Part shown: positions 45,801 through 55,921 of the stretch, piece by piece
Position numbering within the stretch: the first letter of the stretch is position 1
Layout of the letters: each line of letters begins with the position of its first letter
Assembly: GCA_037043015.1 (NCBI GenBank)
Contig: CM073325.1
Span: 11,077,001 to 11,141,000, forward strand
Direction of reading: 5' to 3'
Origin: Bryum argenteum
Taxonomy: Eukaryota > Streptophyta > Bryopsida > Bryales > Bryaceae
Length of the DNA stretch: 64,000 nt
Program-made: the position numbers and the translations under genes
Notes under the pieces: model-generated
The model's database searches: none
What the model saw: only the letters and a program-made list of their open reading frames with translations
What the model was told of the DNA's origin: nothing

Positions 45801-48389
45801 GCTCAACTCGGATTTGTCCACCGCAAAGGCTTGACTGTTCCGCTCGAGTACCTCCCACAGCTGCACCTGTTGTTCGTCCGTTAGTATCTCGCTGATCTGA
45901 ATTCGTGACTTGATGCTGGCCCACCGGTCCGGTGACTGCAGTCCTTGCCTCGTCGATCCGCTTGCTTCACTATGTAGCACGTCCGGCCGAGAAGTCCAAC
46001 GGATCCAGTCCGTGTATTCATCATCTTCACATGAAGAATCCAAGATCTTTACGGCCTGTTCCTTGAGAATCCATCTTGTCATTTCTTGCTGAGCATGTTC
46101 GTCCATCCACGATCCCATTTCATCGATGCCAAGATTCTCCTCCTCGATTCCCATCTGGGCCATCTCCAGTAGTACGGCCTCCTGCTCTGCCGTGCTTTCG
46201 GCCTCCTCTTCGCTGGAACAGCCTGAGTCGCTCGAATCCTGGGTTAACATGTTGACATGCCATGCACCCGGGTCTGGTCTATCTCTTGTTGATGAGGAGT
46301 CGTGCACCCGCATCTCTCCGCTCGCAAAGTCGATTCTTGCGTTGACAGCCTGTAAGAAGTCACATCCCAGCAGTACTTCGTATGCCGAGGTGGGTATCAC
46401 CATTACGTGCAGATAGCACACCACCCCAGCAATATTTATGCACAGAGCGGGGATGATGCCTGCTGCTGCTTCCATCGACCCTGATGCCGTGCAGTATTCT
46501 CCTCCAGTCGTCATCTGATCGATTAGGCCCCACCGCACAAGTACTCCCAATGAACACACTGTGATCGATGATCCAGAGTCAACCCGTGCCATCAGTGGTC
46601 TACCGTCCATGTGAATTTCGACACACAATATTCCATCACTGGTGCTTTGCAAGTGACACGTGGCACTTGCTCCTCCTACAGGTGTTGGCATGTCATTTAC
46701 TCCTACGCCGGTCAGCTTGCGGATCTCACTCAGTGGCAGCACTTGCTTATCCTCTTCAGGACCTCGACGGATTTGTATAAGCGATTGCTCAAAGTCGACC
46801 ACTGCGCCCATCTTTCGTAAGAAATCATATCCTAGCAGCATGTCGTAGGAGTTTGTCGAAACAACAAGGAAGGTTATCGAACATGAGACTCCTCCAACTT
46901 GCACAGATGTCTTGAGTCGGCCCAGCGCTTTCTCGATCGCCCCTGACGTTGTTCGATACAGCTCCGTCCCGGTCACTTCCTTCATCATTCCTAATTCTCT
47001 GACTGTATCCGCAGCTAGAACAGATGTTGTTGCCCCGCTATCCACCTGACCGCTTACTTCTTGCCCAGCAATCTCCACGGTGAGATGAACCGCCTTGCCA
47101 CTGCTCATGTTTAACACGCACCTGGCACCTTCGTCACCGCTCATGGCATGGATCGGTGATGCGTCTGTCATTTCGGAGGGTTGACTCTTAGATGCACTAC
47201 GGTTCTTCTTCACTGCCTTGATCAGATCTTCTAGATATTCCATCTCTCCTGGCAACTTCATGATGCATTCTAACGGACTCAATGTCACTCGTCCTTTCAT
47301 GAAATGTGACAGAATCTTGGATTTCTCCGCAAGATCACCTTGCGCCTTCCATCCAGTGGATTCCGCCGGCTCTGCGCGGACCCGTGGCATCTGATTGCTG
47401 GTTCCGAACGGCGCTCTCCGTTTCGGCAGTTTTGCCGTAGTATGGGTGTCAGCCAAGTTCAACTCCTGAGCAAGCTCCTCCAGATAATCGGCCCCATCCT
47501 CTACAGTGACTCTCTCAGTCAGGTGTGTTGAGTGCGGTTCAGTGATCGGCTTGTTTTGACATTCATGATCAAAATGCCCCATGCCTTTGCATGACCCGCA
47601 GCGAACTCCACATGCGATTGTTCGATGTCCTGGCCCTTTGCATTTGTCACACAGCAAGTCTTTGTCGGGGCACTCCAGCGCTCTGTGGCCAGGCTTGTAG
47701 CAGCGGCGGCACAAGAATGGGCTTCGGACATGAATGCGTTTCTCACTGCTTTCTGCCGCCGTAGTGCCCAATGTTCTTTGTACTATGGCCGTCATTGCGC
47801 TACTGAGCGTCGCCAGGTGTCGTTCAGTATCGGCTGCTCGCTGTGATATGCCGATGTTCTCTTCTTCATCTGGTAACGCCTCAAATGGCGTGTCCCCGAT
47901 CTTGCTCAGTCCCTTCTCAATGATCAACACATTGCTCAAAGCAGCATCGATGTTGTTGTAGACTCGCCCAATGCAAGCTCGCTGTAGCTCCACTCTCAGC
48001 CCATTGATGAAACGCTCGATCTGCTCAGGATCAGGGATTCTCCCTTTGTCAAACCACCGCTCCAGTCGGTCATAGTAGGCCTGCACTCTCTGTCGAGGCT
48101 CTTGCTTAATGGCATCGAGCTTCCCCTTGACTTCGACCGCATCATACTGCCCGAATTTTTCAGTCAGTGCTCCTGCAAGCTCCTCCCAGGTCTCCAGTGG
48201 CGGTGCATGGCGCTTCACCCAGTCCTTCGCCTTGCCCCGAAGGTTCAGTCGTGCCACTTTGAACAATTTGTCTGGTGAGTAGTCCCTCACCTCTGCGGCC
48301 ATCTGCAGCCGCTCTGCCCAGTCGTACACATCTTCATATTCCCTTCCGGAAAATGTCTCATCAACTCCTTTTGGACTCGTCATCGTCAC
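42843..48389 (-). CDS. Ty3-type Gag-Pol polyprotein with tandem protease domains
   Basis: A single frame of 1848 codons without stop or frameshift. Order: retrotransposon Gag (residues about 1-170, MTMTSPKGVDETFSG start); three C-x2-C-x4-H-x4-C zinc knuckles (about 227-275); first aspartic protease with D450 in VDSGATTSVL and MLLGYDFL; second protease-like domain with D604 in VDSGSSITV and VLLGCDFL; reverse transcriptase with LPPKKDGSKRFCGDYRPLN and the active-site pair D1033-D1034 in VFVDDV; RNase H (starting near FILDVDWSQKGVGAVLS); integrase with H-x4-H/C-x2-C finger, D1553, D1613 (LTDNGSEF) and E1648 (AERFVQTLK); and a GPY/F-type tail (NWEGPYVF). Protease, reverse transcriptase, RNase H, then integrase is the Ty3 order. 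Duplicated proteases and three knuckles are unusual. Gag and Pol are fused in one frame, so their ratio must depend on processing or turnover. Confidence 0.97.
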   Translation of the reverse strand: MTMTSPKGVDETFSGREYEDVYDWAERLQMAAEVRDYSPDKLFKVARLNLRGKAKDWVKRHAPPLETWEELAGALTEKFGQYDAVEVKGKLDAIKQEPRQRVQAYYDRLERWFDKGRIPDPEQIERFINGLRVELQRACIGRVYNNIDAALSNVLIIEKGLSKIGDTPFEALPDEEENIGISQRAADTERHLATLSSAMTAIVQRTLGTTAAESSEKRIHVRSPFLCRRCYKPGHRALECPDKDLLCDKCKGPGHRTIACGVRCGSCKGMGHFDHECQNKPITEPHSTHLTERVTVEDGADYLEELAQELNLADTHTTAKLPKRRAPFGTSNQMPRVRAEPAESTGWKAQGDLAEKSKILSHFMKGRVTLSPLECIMKLPGEMEYLEDLIKAVKKNRSASKSQPSEMTDASPIHAMSGDEGARCVLNMSSGKAVHLTVEIAGQEVSGQVDSGATTSVLAADTVRELGMMKEVTGTELYRTTSGAIEKALGRLKTSVQVGGVSCSITFLVVSTNSYDMLLGYDFLRKMGAVVDFEQSLIQIRRGPEEDKQVLPLSEIRKLTGVGVNDMPTPVGGASATCHLQSTSDGILCVEIHMDGRPLMARVDSGSSITVCSLGVLVRWGLIDQMTTGGEYCTASGSMEAAAGIIPALCINIAGVVCYLHVMVIPTSAYEVLLGCDFLQAVNARIDFASGEMRVHDSSSTRDRPDPGAWHVNMLTQDSSDSGCSSEEEAESTAEQEAVLLEMAQMGIEEENLGIDEMGSWMDEHAQQEMTRWILKEQAVKILDSSCEDDEYTDWIRWTSRPDVLHSEASGSTRQGLQSPDRWASIKSRIQISEILTDEQQVQLWEVLERNSQAFAVDKSELSHCTVGEHRIDTQGFYPCRSAPSRLSDYEEKEVQRQVEALCETGKMRSSESEYATKVTLPPKKDGSKRFCGDYRPLNQQTRKDSFPMPLISDVLNQLGDGQWFSSLDLQSGFWQIRMHEPDIKKTAIITKRGLYEWTVMPFGLKNATATFQRIINQVLEDDLNEMCKVFVDDVNIHSRGWSEHLQHIERVLQKLHRAQLRLNPDKCRFGFIELIFLGHSVSRDGCAPSPLKVEAIMQFPLPKNVTNIRSFLGITGYYRIYIRDYAIIAVPLFELTKKEEPFVWTAIRQNAFEALRLKLATAPILIRPDFTLPFILDVDWSQKGVGAVLSQKVRHREHPVAYASRGLTAIQRKYHPMEGECYALIWGVVHFRQYLYRNPFVIRTDHRPLEWLATVSDTNERRGRWIMMLQDYDFKIIHRPGAKHLNADALSRNPSSQPREDEAEIDDHIHRIHMLERISGVETEQTGEAQLTQRQLDITNFSPVGLASEVEMWAQPQDKASDGTEDEDASSDEMELRSQGSRKRSHKAYSKGVMWDIMREAGGGSSSRNESANDKAELDIHQDQNVMQFLATNYMQEDWNRRERKRIGMRIQSGYHLDEGRICKDGLLVPKPEERRQIVQQIHEELGHAGRERTLAAVIKNYYWTDRVVTVRRVVGQCRHCQLTKKHGCIRSGDAQLHSIPVVDFMYRIAIDTAEPLATTKRGFQYVLIAIDHFSKWVEALPVVSHDAATAAEFFETQVICRYGVPRAVLTDNGSEFCAEFDEMCEKNGIKHERTSPSWPQCNGMAERFVQTLKIGLTTMASQWGDEWDRHVARVLYGYRFSNQGSTKFSPFFVLTGRTPRLSSDNIREKFQEVIDDEASAEEISAIMVSRAQLIEEVHKAVSVNIATAQRKQQESYIKRKGKVERFPRLEANCAVKMFIPGKRRALARNWEGPYVFKAYARASESLDDEAGRLCQLVDAQGKLWERARRDVRCFEGELLDGKDAST

Positions 48390-48964
48390 CTCACCTCTAC
48401 TTACTAGTGTGTCCCAAGATTTACGGGCACACCTGGATAGTTGGTCTATCTCCTGATATCGTTCTTAGTTGTTCAACAATGCTCTCGAAACAGACCTGAC
48501 AATCCGTTGTCCACACGTAGGATTCTTGCAATGACTCCAATAAAGTCTGCAGGACGGTCACGTCTAACTCTATGCGCATGAAAGGTTGAACTACCCTGAC
48601 AGTATTCAAGAAGTAAAATAAGGATACTTTGTTTGAGGGCGGGCTTTGCTCCACATGAATGTGTAAGCACAAAGATAATATATGAGGATTGTGAAAGTCA
48701 TTTACTGCCATACTACTGCTAATTAAATCGCTAACTGGTGTTTCAGATTCTTTGCTATCACGGCTCCAACTATTAAGAGAACTATCACTACTATAACGGT
48801 GCAAACTCTCTGATAACGTGCCACTTTGCCTTCAGGACACCTCACGCTACGGTTCACTCGACTGCAGTGTTGACAGCTTTTGCTTAAGTTATAACTCCGG
48901 TCTCTAGACATCTCTCTCAACAATTTCTGACCAGGTCATCTCTCGCCGAGTAGCTCGTAAACCA
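48390..48964 (-). other. Leader of the Ty3-type element with a possible small frame
   Basis: The 0.57 kb between primer-binding site and Gag start contains a 127-codon minus-strand frame (48804-48421) in addition to shorter ones. It has no recognisable domain. It could be an upstream frame reducing Gag-Pol translation or simply chance. Confidence 0.45.
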
Positions 48965-48976
48965 GCTCTGATACCA
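48965..48976 (-). other. Primer-binding site complementary to initiator tRNA-Met
   Basis: TGGTATCAGAGC on the minus strand is the standard complement to the 3' end of plant initiator tRNA-Met. It starts exactly at the inner edge of the 5' LTR. Confidence 0.93.
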
Positions 48977-49583
48977 AAAAGAAGTCACTAAAATACTCTA
49001 CCTTTAGAATCTTCACCTTCTCTAAATTCAGGAAATCACCACGAACAAAGCTCTGGCGCAGCGGAGTTGTCAGAGAGCACAGTCATGGGTTTTAAGAGTT
49101 TGCAAGCTAAAAGCATTCACTATACTCCGAATGTACTAGCATAGCATTTAAGTCACATCAATCCAATAGACAAGGACTCTATTCTTTCCTTCACTCCCAC
49201 CAACAAGAATTGCCCAAAACGTGTGAAAAGTATATTTGTCAGATAGCTTTTACACTGGCACTTTCAAGGCCATTACGATTCCATGGTATCACTTTGGATT
49301 ACCCGGAGCTGTCGTGTGCTTCGACTAACCCACCAGATCCCAGGACGAGCCAGCCTTAAGTATTCCCCGTGTTTGATCAATAAACTAACCACTAACAGGA
49401 ACCAGCCGACAAGCTGCTCTTGTTACTAACTGCCCACTCCCTACTGGTACCTAATTACCGGTAATCTCCAACTACCATAACCATGCGTGAGCACCGCAGC
49501 AGGCACTTAGCCACCTCACCCTCCAGATCAGACTCCTTCAAATGCCGAGTTGGAACTGCTTGACCAGCATATTCCGTGCCACA
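48976..49583 (-). repeat. 5' LTR of the Ty3-type element
   Basis: A 608 bp direct copy of 42213-42820 with one substitution seen (C at about 49500 against T in the other copy). It should contain the element's promoter, though I cannot place a TATA box with confidence. Confidence 0.95.
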
Positions 49584-49588
49584 GACTT

Positions 49589-51540
49589 ATAAATTCTTGA
49601 AGTTGGAAATATAGGTGTTCCTAAAATGGTGCCAGAAAGTTACACCCTATAATGTCATCATATTGTTGTATGACGAAGTTATTATGTACAGCTAAAGTGA
49701 AGATTACTAAAGCTCCATTACATAAGATGACCACTCTACTACGGTACACAGAGGTCCCAAATGAAGAAGCATTCCTAAATAAATCCGGGGCCACTATTGG
49801 AGAATCCAGTCCACAGACATTGAAGTCCTTTATGGTGCGATAGAAAGCAGGGTCTCGTAGAAGAGAGCCAAGTGCATCGCCATGCACCAAGTCAGCCTGT
49901 GTCATTACTGGTTGGACGTGACTCACCTCGTCCATTTCTTGTGGTAGTTATGACATACCTCAAAAGCCCGGCCGTGCTCTTCGTCTGAACTCGCCCCAAG
50001 TGAAAATAGTTGGTTTTGATGCAATAACAAGGACATTTTACATACATATATCACAATAGAACATTTCTCATGTTTAGTATTTTTACATTTCGAAATGTTA
50101 TAGGTCGAATTGCACAAATAATAGTTTGCAATAATCCTAAAAAATGTTGTTGAGCATCATGCTTGAGGATTTGTGCTTTGTGGTTTCGCTTAATCTCTAG
50201 GATATGGACGAAGGAGAGAAGCTCTAGCACAAGCCTAAATAAGGTATGAGTGGCAAAGTTCAGAGTGAATTGCGCAAAGGTGGCGGAGGTGGAAGTGAAC
50301 TCCTGTGGGCGGGAGCGAGACAAAGTGTGTTGTAGCTTGATGTGCAAGCCCAACATAATCTTATGGTTCGGCAAGTATTGATTAACAATGAACACACATA
50401 AGTGACATTGATGTCTTGTTAAGTACTTGTTACAGGGGCAGTTAATGGGAAGAGAGTGCTGATGATGTTGTTAGTTGGAGTATATCTTAATAAACATGTC
50501 AAAGATTATTATACATTCAATGTTCTAACTAGAAAATTAGTGTTGTAACACTAGGGTGAATGTGTGACAATAGTATTTATGTTTGTAATACTAATTGACA
50601 ACTTTTGTATATAGGGCAAAGGTAATTTGAGTGTACGAGCTATTATACCAATGAGCACACCCATAATGGCAACTTACACCTACCTTGGGTGTAAATTGCC
50701 ACCATTAGGTGTACTCATATGATTTTCTCATACCACAATTCCACTATGGACCACACCCTTAAACTCCTCCACTCAATTTAGCTAAAAGCAACTAATGCGA
50801 GCTCCACATAAAATGAAGGAAGAAGAAGGTAGCTTACATTAAGGGGTTCCTCTTAACTTAAGAAAGAAGGTGACTTGTATTATCGAGAGGGCTTGCCAAG
50901 CCCTCTCAACGAACGGGAATTCCGAGATAAAGGACCGCTTTTACGTTGACGGGTCATGTATCTCCAAATTGCATGGGAGCCACGCTCACCCTCGAATTGC
51001 CCACGCTCACCCTCGAATTGCCCACGCTCACGCTCGCCCCAAGCATGGGGAGGCTCCAAGATACCTACACAAGAAACCTAGAGAATTATTGTGCAGAGTA
51101 CGGAGGGGCATTGGATCATGAGCCAGATTCTCTTTTTCATTCGGAAAAGGAAAAATCTCTATGCATACTTTTGCTAAAAAACATGATGTACAATGCCGCC
51201 CCCCCCCCCCCCAGTAATAGGCATTGGGCTTTTGTCAGGTAATATGTGGGTATGGGTATGTGATTGCAATGTACTCTCTTGTATTCATGTATATGCAACA
51301 AGTGTCAAATACCTTAGAGTACTCAAGTTCGAATATGTGGTATGTGTGAAATGTCCACCACTAGAGGAGTTTGTAGTCCTACGTCAATGTTGTTAAGTCC
51401 CGTGGGCATATCATCAACTATAAGTCGAACGGGCATTTTATTTGGGCAAATCCCACAAAAGTTTGGTGTTCTTATTCATTTATATGTGAAAACACTTTGA
51501 CGTTGCACCATGTAAGGTATGAATACCTATTTTCGTACAT
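49589..51540. other. Intergenic region, possible minus-strand gene remnant
   Basis: A minus-strand frame at 49935-49621 (104 codons) and another at 50117-49923 are open but unidentified; a donor-like GTGAGT follows ATGGACGAG in the first. Neither has a recognised domain. An imperfect hairpin lies at 50652-50717 and a short tandem repeat at 50982-51035 (unit containing ACGCTCACCCTCGAATTGCC). A poly(C) run is near 51199-51213. Confidence 0.35.
50652..50717. repeat. Imperfect inverted repeat with ~28 bp arms
   Basis: TGAGCACACCCATAATGGCA and following bases pair with 50687-50717 read in reverse, with a few mismatches and a very short loop. It would fold into a compact RNA hairpin. No surrounding element identified. 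Confidence 0.7.
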
Positions 51541-51910
51541 TTAAGGGTTAAACGCCCAAGATGACCCGAGGGGTCACCATCCAACAAAATCTTCTCTGTA
51601 GCTCTCGTTGTACTCAACTTTTCACTTATATTTTGATGTCAAACTGGTCACCTTCTTGTGATGCATTCAAAATGTGGGATTTTACAATTCAAATCACAAT
51701 TTGTATGAGTGATTTTGTGCTTTGAAAGGATTATGGTAGCGAGGTTGGGGTTGTACACAACCTTGTAGGAGGTTGCAAGCTCATCATTGATTGGTGCATT
51801 CATGATGCCCTTGTTCAAAAAGTGCACTATTCATGATGCCCAAGTCCAAAAGATGCTGTGATCCAGATTTGGGCTGCCCGTTTCACACCCCATGGGCGTT
51901 TAAGGGTTAA
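51541..51910. mobile_element. piggyBac-type MITE, family D (370 bp)
   Basis: TTAA ends at 51541-51544 and 51907-51910. It starts TTAAGGGTTAAACGCCCA and ends GGGCGTTTAAGGGTTAA. A subterminal palindrome, TGACCCGAGGGGTCA, sits near the left end, in the same position as those of family B. Non-coding. Confidence 0.7.
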
Positions 51911-52166
51911 GGAATTCACTATACTAGGAGTGGTGGAATGAGTGTCTTACTATTATTAATGATTAGCAGGAGGAAAAGATGAAGTTTCTCAATTTTTTCA
52001 ATTTTTTTAGGCAATTATAAAATTTTAGAAGTGACCAATGTAGGTTAACCTATAATCAAACATTGTAGTACATGTGTGCATGAGGTACATTGAGGGTAGT
52101 TATAGGGTGATGAAATCTCCATAAGAGTAAGAATCTATCATGCACGCCCTTAGGTGGCGCCTGCCT

Positions 52167-52200
52167 TTAGGTTCTCCTACCTAATGGTAGGAGAACCTAA
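52167..52200. repeat. Perfect 15 bp hairpin with 4 nt loop
   Basis: TTAGGTTCTCCTACC and its exact reverse complement are separated by TAAT. It is followed by a poly(C) run. It is possibly the residue of a small element. Confidence 0.85.
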
Positions 52201-52268
52201 ATTTGAGCACCCCCCCCCCCCACTCACACAATAGGGCAACCTACTTTCTTAGTGAAATGAAGGTTTCC

Positions 52269-53249
52269 TTAACCCCTAAACGCCCGAGCCTATTTTTAGC
52301 AGAAAAGCACATTTCCATAGAAATCGTCATATATGAAAATCAAGAGAAGCTATTAAGATCTCAACCGTACAAACTTGTAATAGACTTATCGAAGATCATG
52401 TGGACCAAAATTTGAGTCATGAGGCCTTATAGATCGGGAGATCGTAACATATTAATATCAAAAACAAACTGCAAAATTTCATCATTTTCACTTTGAGGTG
52501 GAAATGCTACCAATATACCTATTGCAATGAAAAAATCACCAACTAGAAAGATGTTCACCTTCATCTTAATAAGTCCTTTACCCAACAAAAATTCATCAAA
52601 AAAATTTCTTGGCTCAAATAAAAGCCATGCGATGGTAAAAACTACCGAACATTTTACAAAGGAAAAATAGTCCAAAACTAGACCCTTTGCATTCAATTTC
52701 ATGCCTTATCTTCAAAACATCTTCAATCTTGTTAAGGTTTCTACCACTTAGACTAGACTCTAATTGGAGGCCATCCCAAAAAATTAAGTTGAAATCCAAC
52801 GGTGGATGAGGGAGATATAACTCCTCAAATATCATCCATTTTCTCACTTTTTCTGTTGACAAAACATCATTGCAAATCCAATAGCAAAATCATTTGGATC
52901 AAAAAACTTCTCACTACAAAGTTTTTAAGAACCACCTTAAGATCATGACCATGAAAAAAGAAATCATGAAAAACTATTTTTAATTTCACATAATTGGCTT
53001 GCAATGGTAATACATGCCCCATGCTTGGAAACCCAAAAACAAGAGTTGTCTTCACTAAAGTGCATTCCATTAATTCATACTTTATTGTATGGGCTTGAAA
53101 ATTTTACAACACAAACTAGACTTGATTTGGAACCTAATCCAAGTGATTTCATCCAAACCGGACCTCGGATGAAGAAGATATGGCTCTTCAAAGTTTCTGA
53201 CGTACATCCAGAATGTCGTTTTTCGACATCGTGGGCGTTTAAGGGTTAA
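52269..53249. mobile_element. piggyBac-type non-autonomous element, family B copy 2 (981 bp)
   Basis: TTAA at 52269-52272 and 53246-53249. It starts TTAACCCCTAAACGCCCG and ends GGGCGTTTAAGGGTTAA. Near-identical to 36471-37441 along its whole length, with the same right-end palindrome. It ends 27 bp before the Tc1/mariner element. Confidence 0.9.
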
Positions 53250-53276
53250 CATTGAGATCATATGTACAGTACCCTC

Positions 53277-55294
53277 CAACAAGTCTTGCAACCATTTTGT
53301 GAACTCTTGAAATTCTCTAATTCATTTTCAAAATGGGAGGATTTTATCAAATTTATCCTATTAAATCTTTTGTGTTATGGACCCTTCACGTGTTCATAAA
53401 ATGTCAATGTTAAAAAACAAAATCTCTATTTTTGATGAATTATTTTATCTTTTTCACTTAATTTCAAAAAAAATTAACTGAGAAATATATATGATGATTT
53501 TTTAAAATTTGATTGCACCAATCTATAGGATATATCATTGTTCACATTCTTGGTATTACAAAGATGCATACTATGTAGGTAAAATTCTCCTCTATGTGGC
53601 TCTAAAGTATTTTCATAGTTTCCATTCATTCATATTCTAGGCTAAGGAAATCAAACTCATATATTAAATCAAAATTTGATCAAATAAAGTCAAATAAGGT
53701 ATCATTACAAAGCTATAGTAGTATAGAAGCCTAATATGATATGAAGTTTACAATATGTCTTACTCACTAACAAATATTCTTGAAGAAATGGAACACCTAC
53801 TACCATCGAGTGCTACCACCTTGAGTCGCTATTACGACTTTCATCCGGGTTGGCATTGTTGAAATCAACTTCTTGATGCTTTCTTGAGGTATATCCTCCC
53901 AAGCCGTATTGACCGATGTCCACATTTCGTCTTTGTTTCGTGGTCTATTTCTTTGTTGCACTTGATCTTTAACTTGCTTCCGGACATTCTCTATAGGATT
54001 AAGGTCGAGAATTTGGTGGCCATTCAAGCTTTTTCAATCCAAGTTCTTTGTCTCCAATCTTTTTGTATATTACTACCATGTCTTTGGAGCACCATCCTCC
54101 ATTAAAATGAGGTGCTCATAGTGGTCATGGTGCCAATAATAATGCTCTAATGCTCATTGAGATACTATCTCTACAAAGTCTTTGGCGGTCGTCTATTAGG
54201 AGGAATTAACACCAAATAAGACTTAGAAGAGCCAAATGATAGCACCCCATACCATAATTGAAGTCCTTCCGGATTTGAATGTAGGTGCTAAGCAATTGTA
54301 GTTGTAGCGTTCATATGCTTTTCGCGCATTACACGAATTTGGCGTGATGGTTTTCCAACTTCAAAGGATGACTCATCGGTCCAAATCACATTACTCCATT
54401 CGTCAATCGTCCAATGCAAGTGCCCTTTGCAAAAGCCAACCTCTTTGCCTTGTGTATGTCACTCAAGAATGGTTTCTTCACCGCAATGCAATCATTAATA
54501 CCAAGCTCATGAAGCTCTTTACGTAAAGTTGACATGCCCACGGAAGATGTCACATTGCTTTGCACACATTCTCGCAAGAGAGCACGACAATTACTACTAA
54601 GATCTCTATGGAGCCTTCTCCTATCTCGATCACTCATGTTTTTCGGCCTACCGGATCTACTTGTTGGCAATACAGAGCCACTAATTCTAAATCGCTTGAG
54701 AATCCTTGAAATAGTCGATTTTGGCCTTCCTACAATGTTTCCAATTTCACTCACCGACATGCCAGCTTTCTGCATACCAACTATCATGTGTCGTATATCA
54801 TTTGATACATAACTCCTTGTCATGGTGCACAATCCTCAAACAACACTTACATCCACAAAAAGTTTGATAAAAAAGGTCCTAACAATAACACAGAAACGAT
54901 ATGTTTGACAAACAGGACTTGTTGCACACAACTTTTCTAAGAAATGTGTACCATCAAGATGACTTACAAACAAGTATGTGTATCTCTGGACCCTCCCAAG
55001 CTCAAACATACTCAGAATTTGACATCCCAGAGAAGAAGTGATCACATTAAGAAGGGTACCCTTTTCCAAGATTTTTAAGCATGATGGCAATTTTGGTAGA
55101 CACATGGCAATGGATGCCTCTTTATATTTAGAAAATGCTTGGTGTATGAAGGTAACTGGAACACCTTCCATGATGCAAAAAATCTCATGGAGATGTGATG
55201 ATTATCATGCCAACACCACCATTCAAAAACAGGCCATGGGATATGTTTTAAGTGAAAAAACAGAGTGTGTTGCAACACTTGTTGGAGGGTACTG
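53277..55294 (-). mobile_element. Tc1/mariner element, decayed (2.0 kb)
   Basis: The terminal inverted repeats start CAGTACCCTCCAACAAGT on both strands (53277 inward and 55294 inward), extend about 26 bp with few mismatches, and are flanked by TA on each side (53275-53276 and 55295-55296), the Tc1/mariner target site. The transposase relic is on the minus strand. Confidence 0.9.
53800..54832 (-). pseudogene. Tc1/mariner transposase, broken
   Basis: The N-terminal part (54832-about 54430) is open and contains two helix-turn-helix-like segments: MIVGMQKAGMSVSEIGNIVG with STISRILKRF, then SGRPKNMSDRDRRRLHRD. A frameshift near 54428 precedes the catalytic region. There the three expected aspartates can still be read in shifted frames: first in IWTDESSF (about 54380), second in LMEDGAP (about 54095), third in LDLNPIEN (about 54005). 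Several stops lie between them, so no active enzyme can be made from this copy. Family assignment rests on the D..D..D motifs, DLNPIEN and the element's TA-flanked ends. Confidence 0.88.
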
Positions 55295-55296
55295 TA

Positions 55297-55921
55297 CATG
55301 TAGTAGGGTATGTATACCTATTTGATTGACTTCTAGACCTTGTAATCATGCTTGTGAATTCTTTAGAATATCAGGAAAACAGGGAGATTTTTGTCTTCTC
55401 TATTTGCTAATCCTTGAAAAAATTTAACTCACTCTTTCAATTACTCCAAATATTAGTGGACTTCTTAAATGCACGAATATAGGTGCTTTGAACGTAACAT
55501 AACCTTGCTTCGAACATTTCAAGCTATCATTTTGTGAGTGAAGAATTAATAAGGAATCCATGTCAAAAATAATAATTAATGGGGAAGCTGAATATTTTAA
55601 GTACCGTACACCATATTTGGGATTGAGTTCAAAAATTGTAGAGTTCAAGTTAATTTGACTTTTACTATTTGGTCTAGATTTAAAGAAGAAGATCTAGAAA
55701 TTTTAAACTTCTAGAGAATTATACTATACATGGTTTGATAACTCATAATTTTTGAATGCTTTTACATTTACAACATTTACATTTAAGGCTATGTTTGTTC
55801 AGTGTTCAATGTATTATTCTATACACCAATTTTGGCATTGTACATTGGAAATTTATCAAATGCAACATTGCTATACAAACAAGATTAAAACAAAAGATGA
55901 CAAAGTCTTGGATTTTTGGGC
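55297..55921. other. AT-rich spacer
   Basis: Nothing recognised. Confidence 0.5.

Larger units (their letters stand above)
42200..49588 (-). mobile_element. Ty3-type LTR retrotransposon, complete and young (7.4 kb)
   Basis: Two 608 bp repeats (42213-42820 and 48976-49583) differ at one position that I can see. The element lies on the minus strand: 5' LTR on the right, primer-binding site, leader, single polyprotein frame, polypurine tract, 3' LTR on the left. GACTT occurs outside both ends (42200-42204 and 49584-49588), a plausible 5 bp target duplication. With an unbroken polyprotein and near-identical LTRs the insertion is very recent. There is no envelope-like frame and no chromodomain. 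Confidence 0.96.

Noticed and set aside
43207..47961. Numerous plus-strand frames across the Ty3 element
   Set aside because: All are antisense shadows of the intact minus-strand polyprotein.
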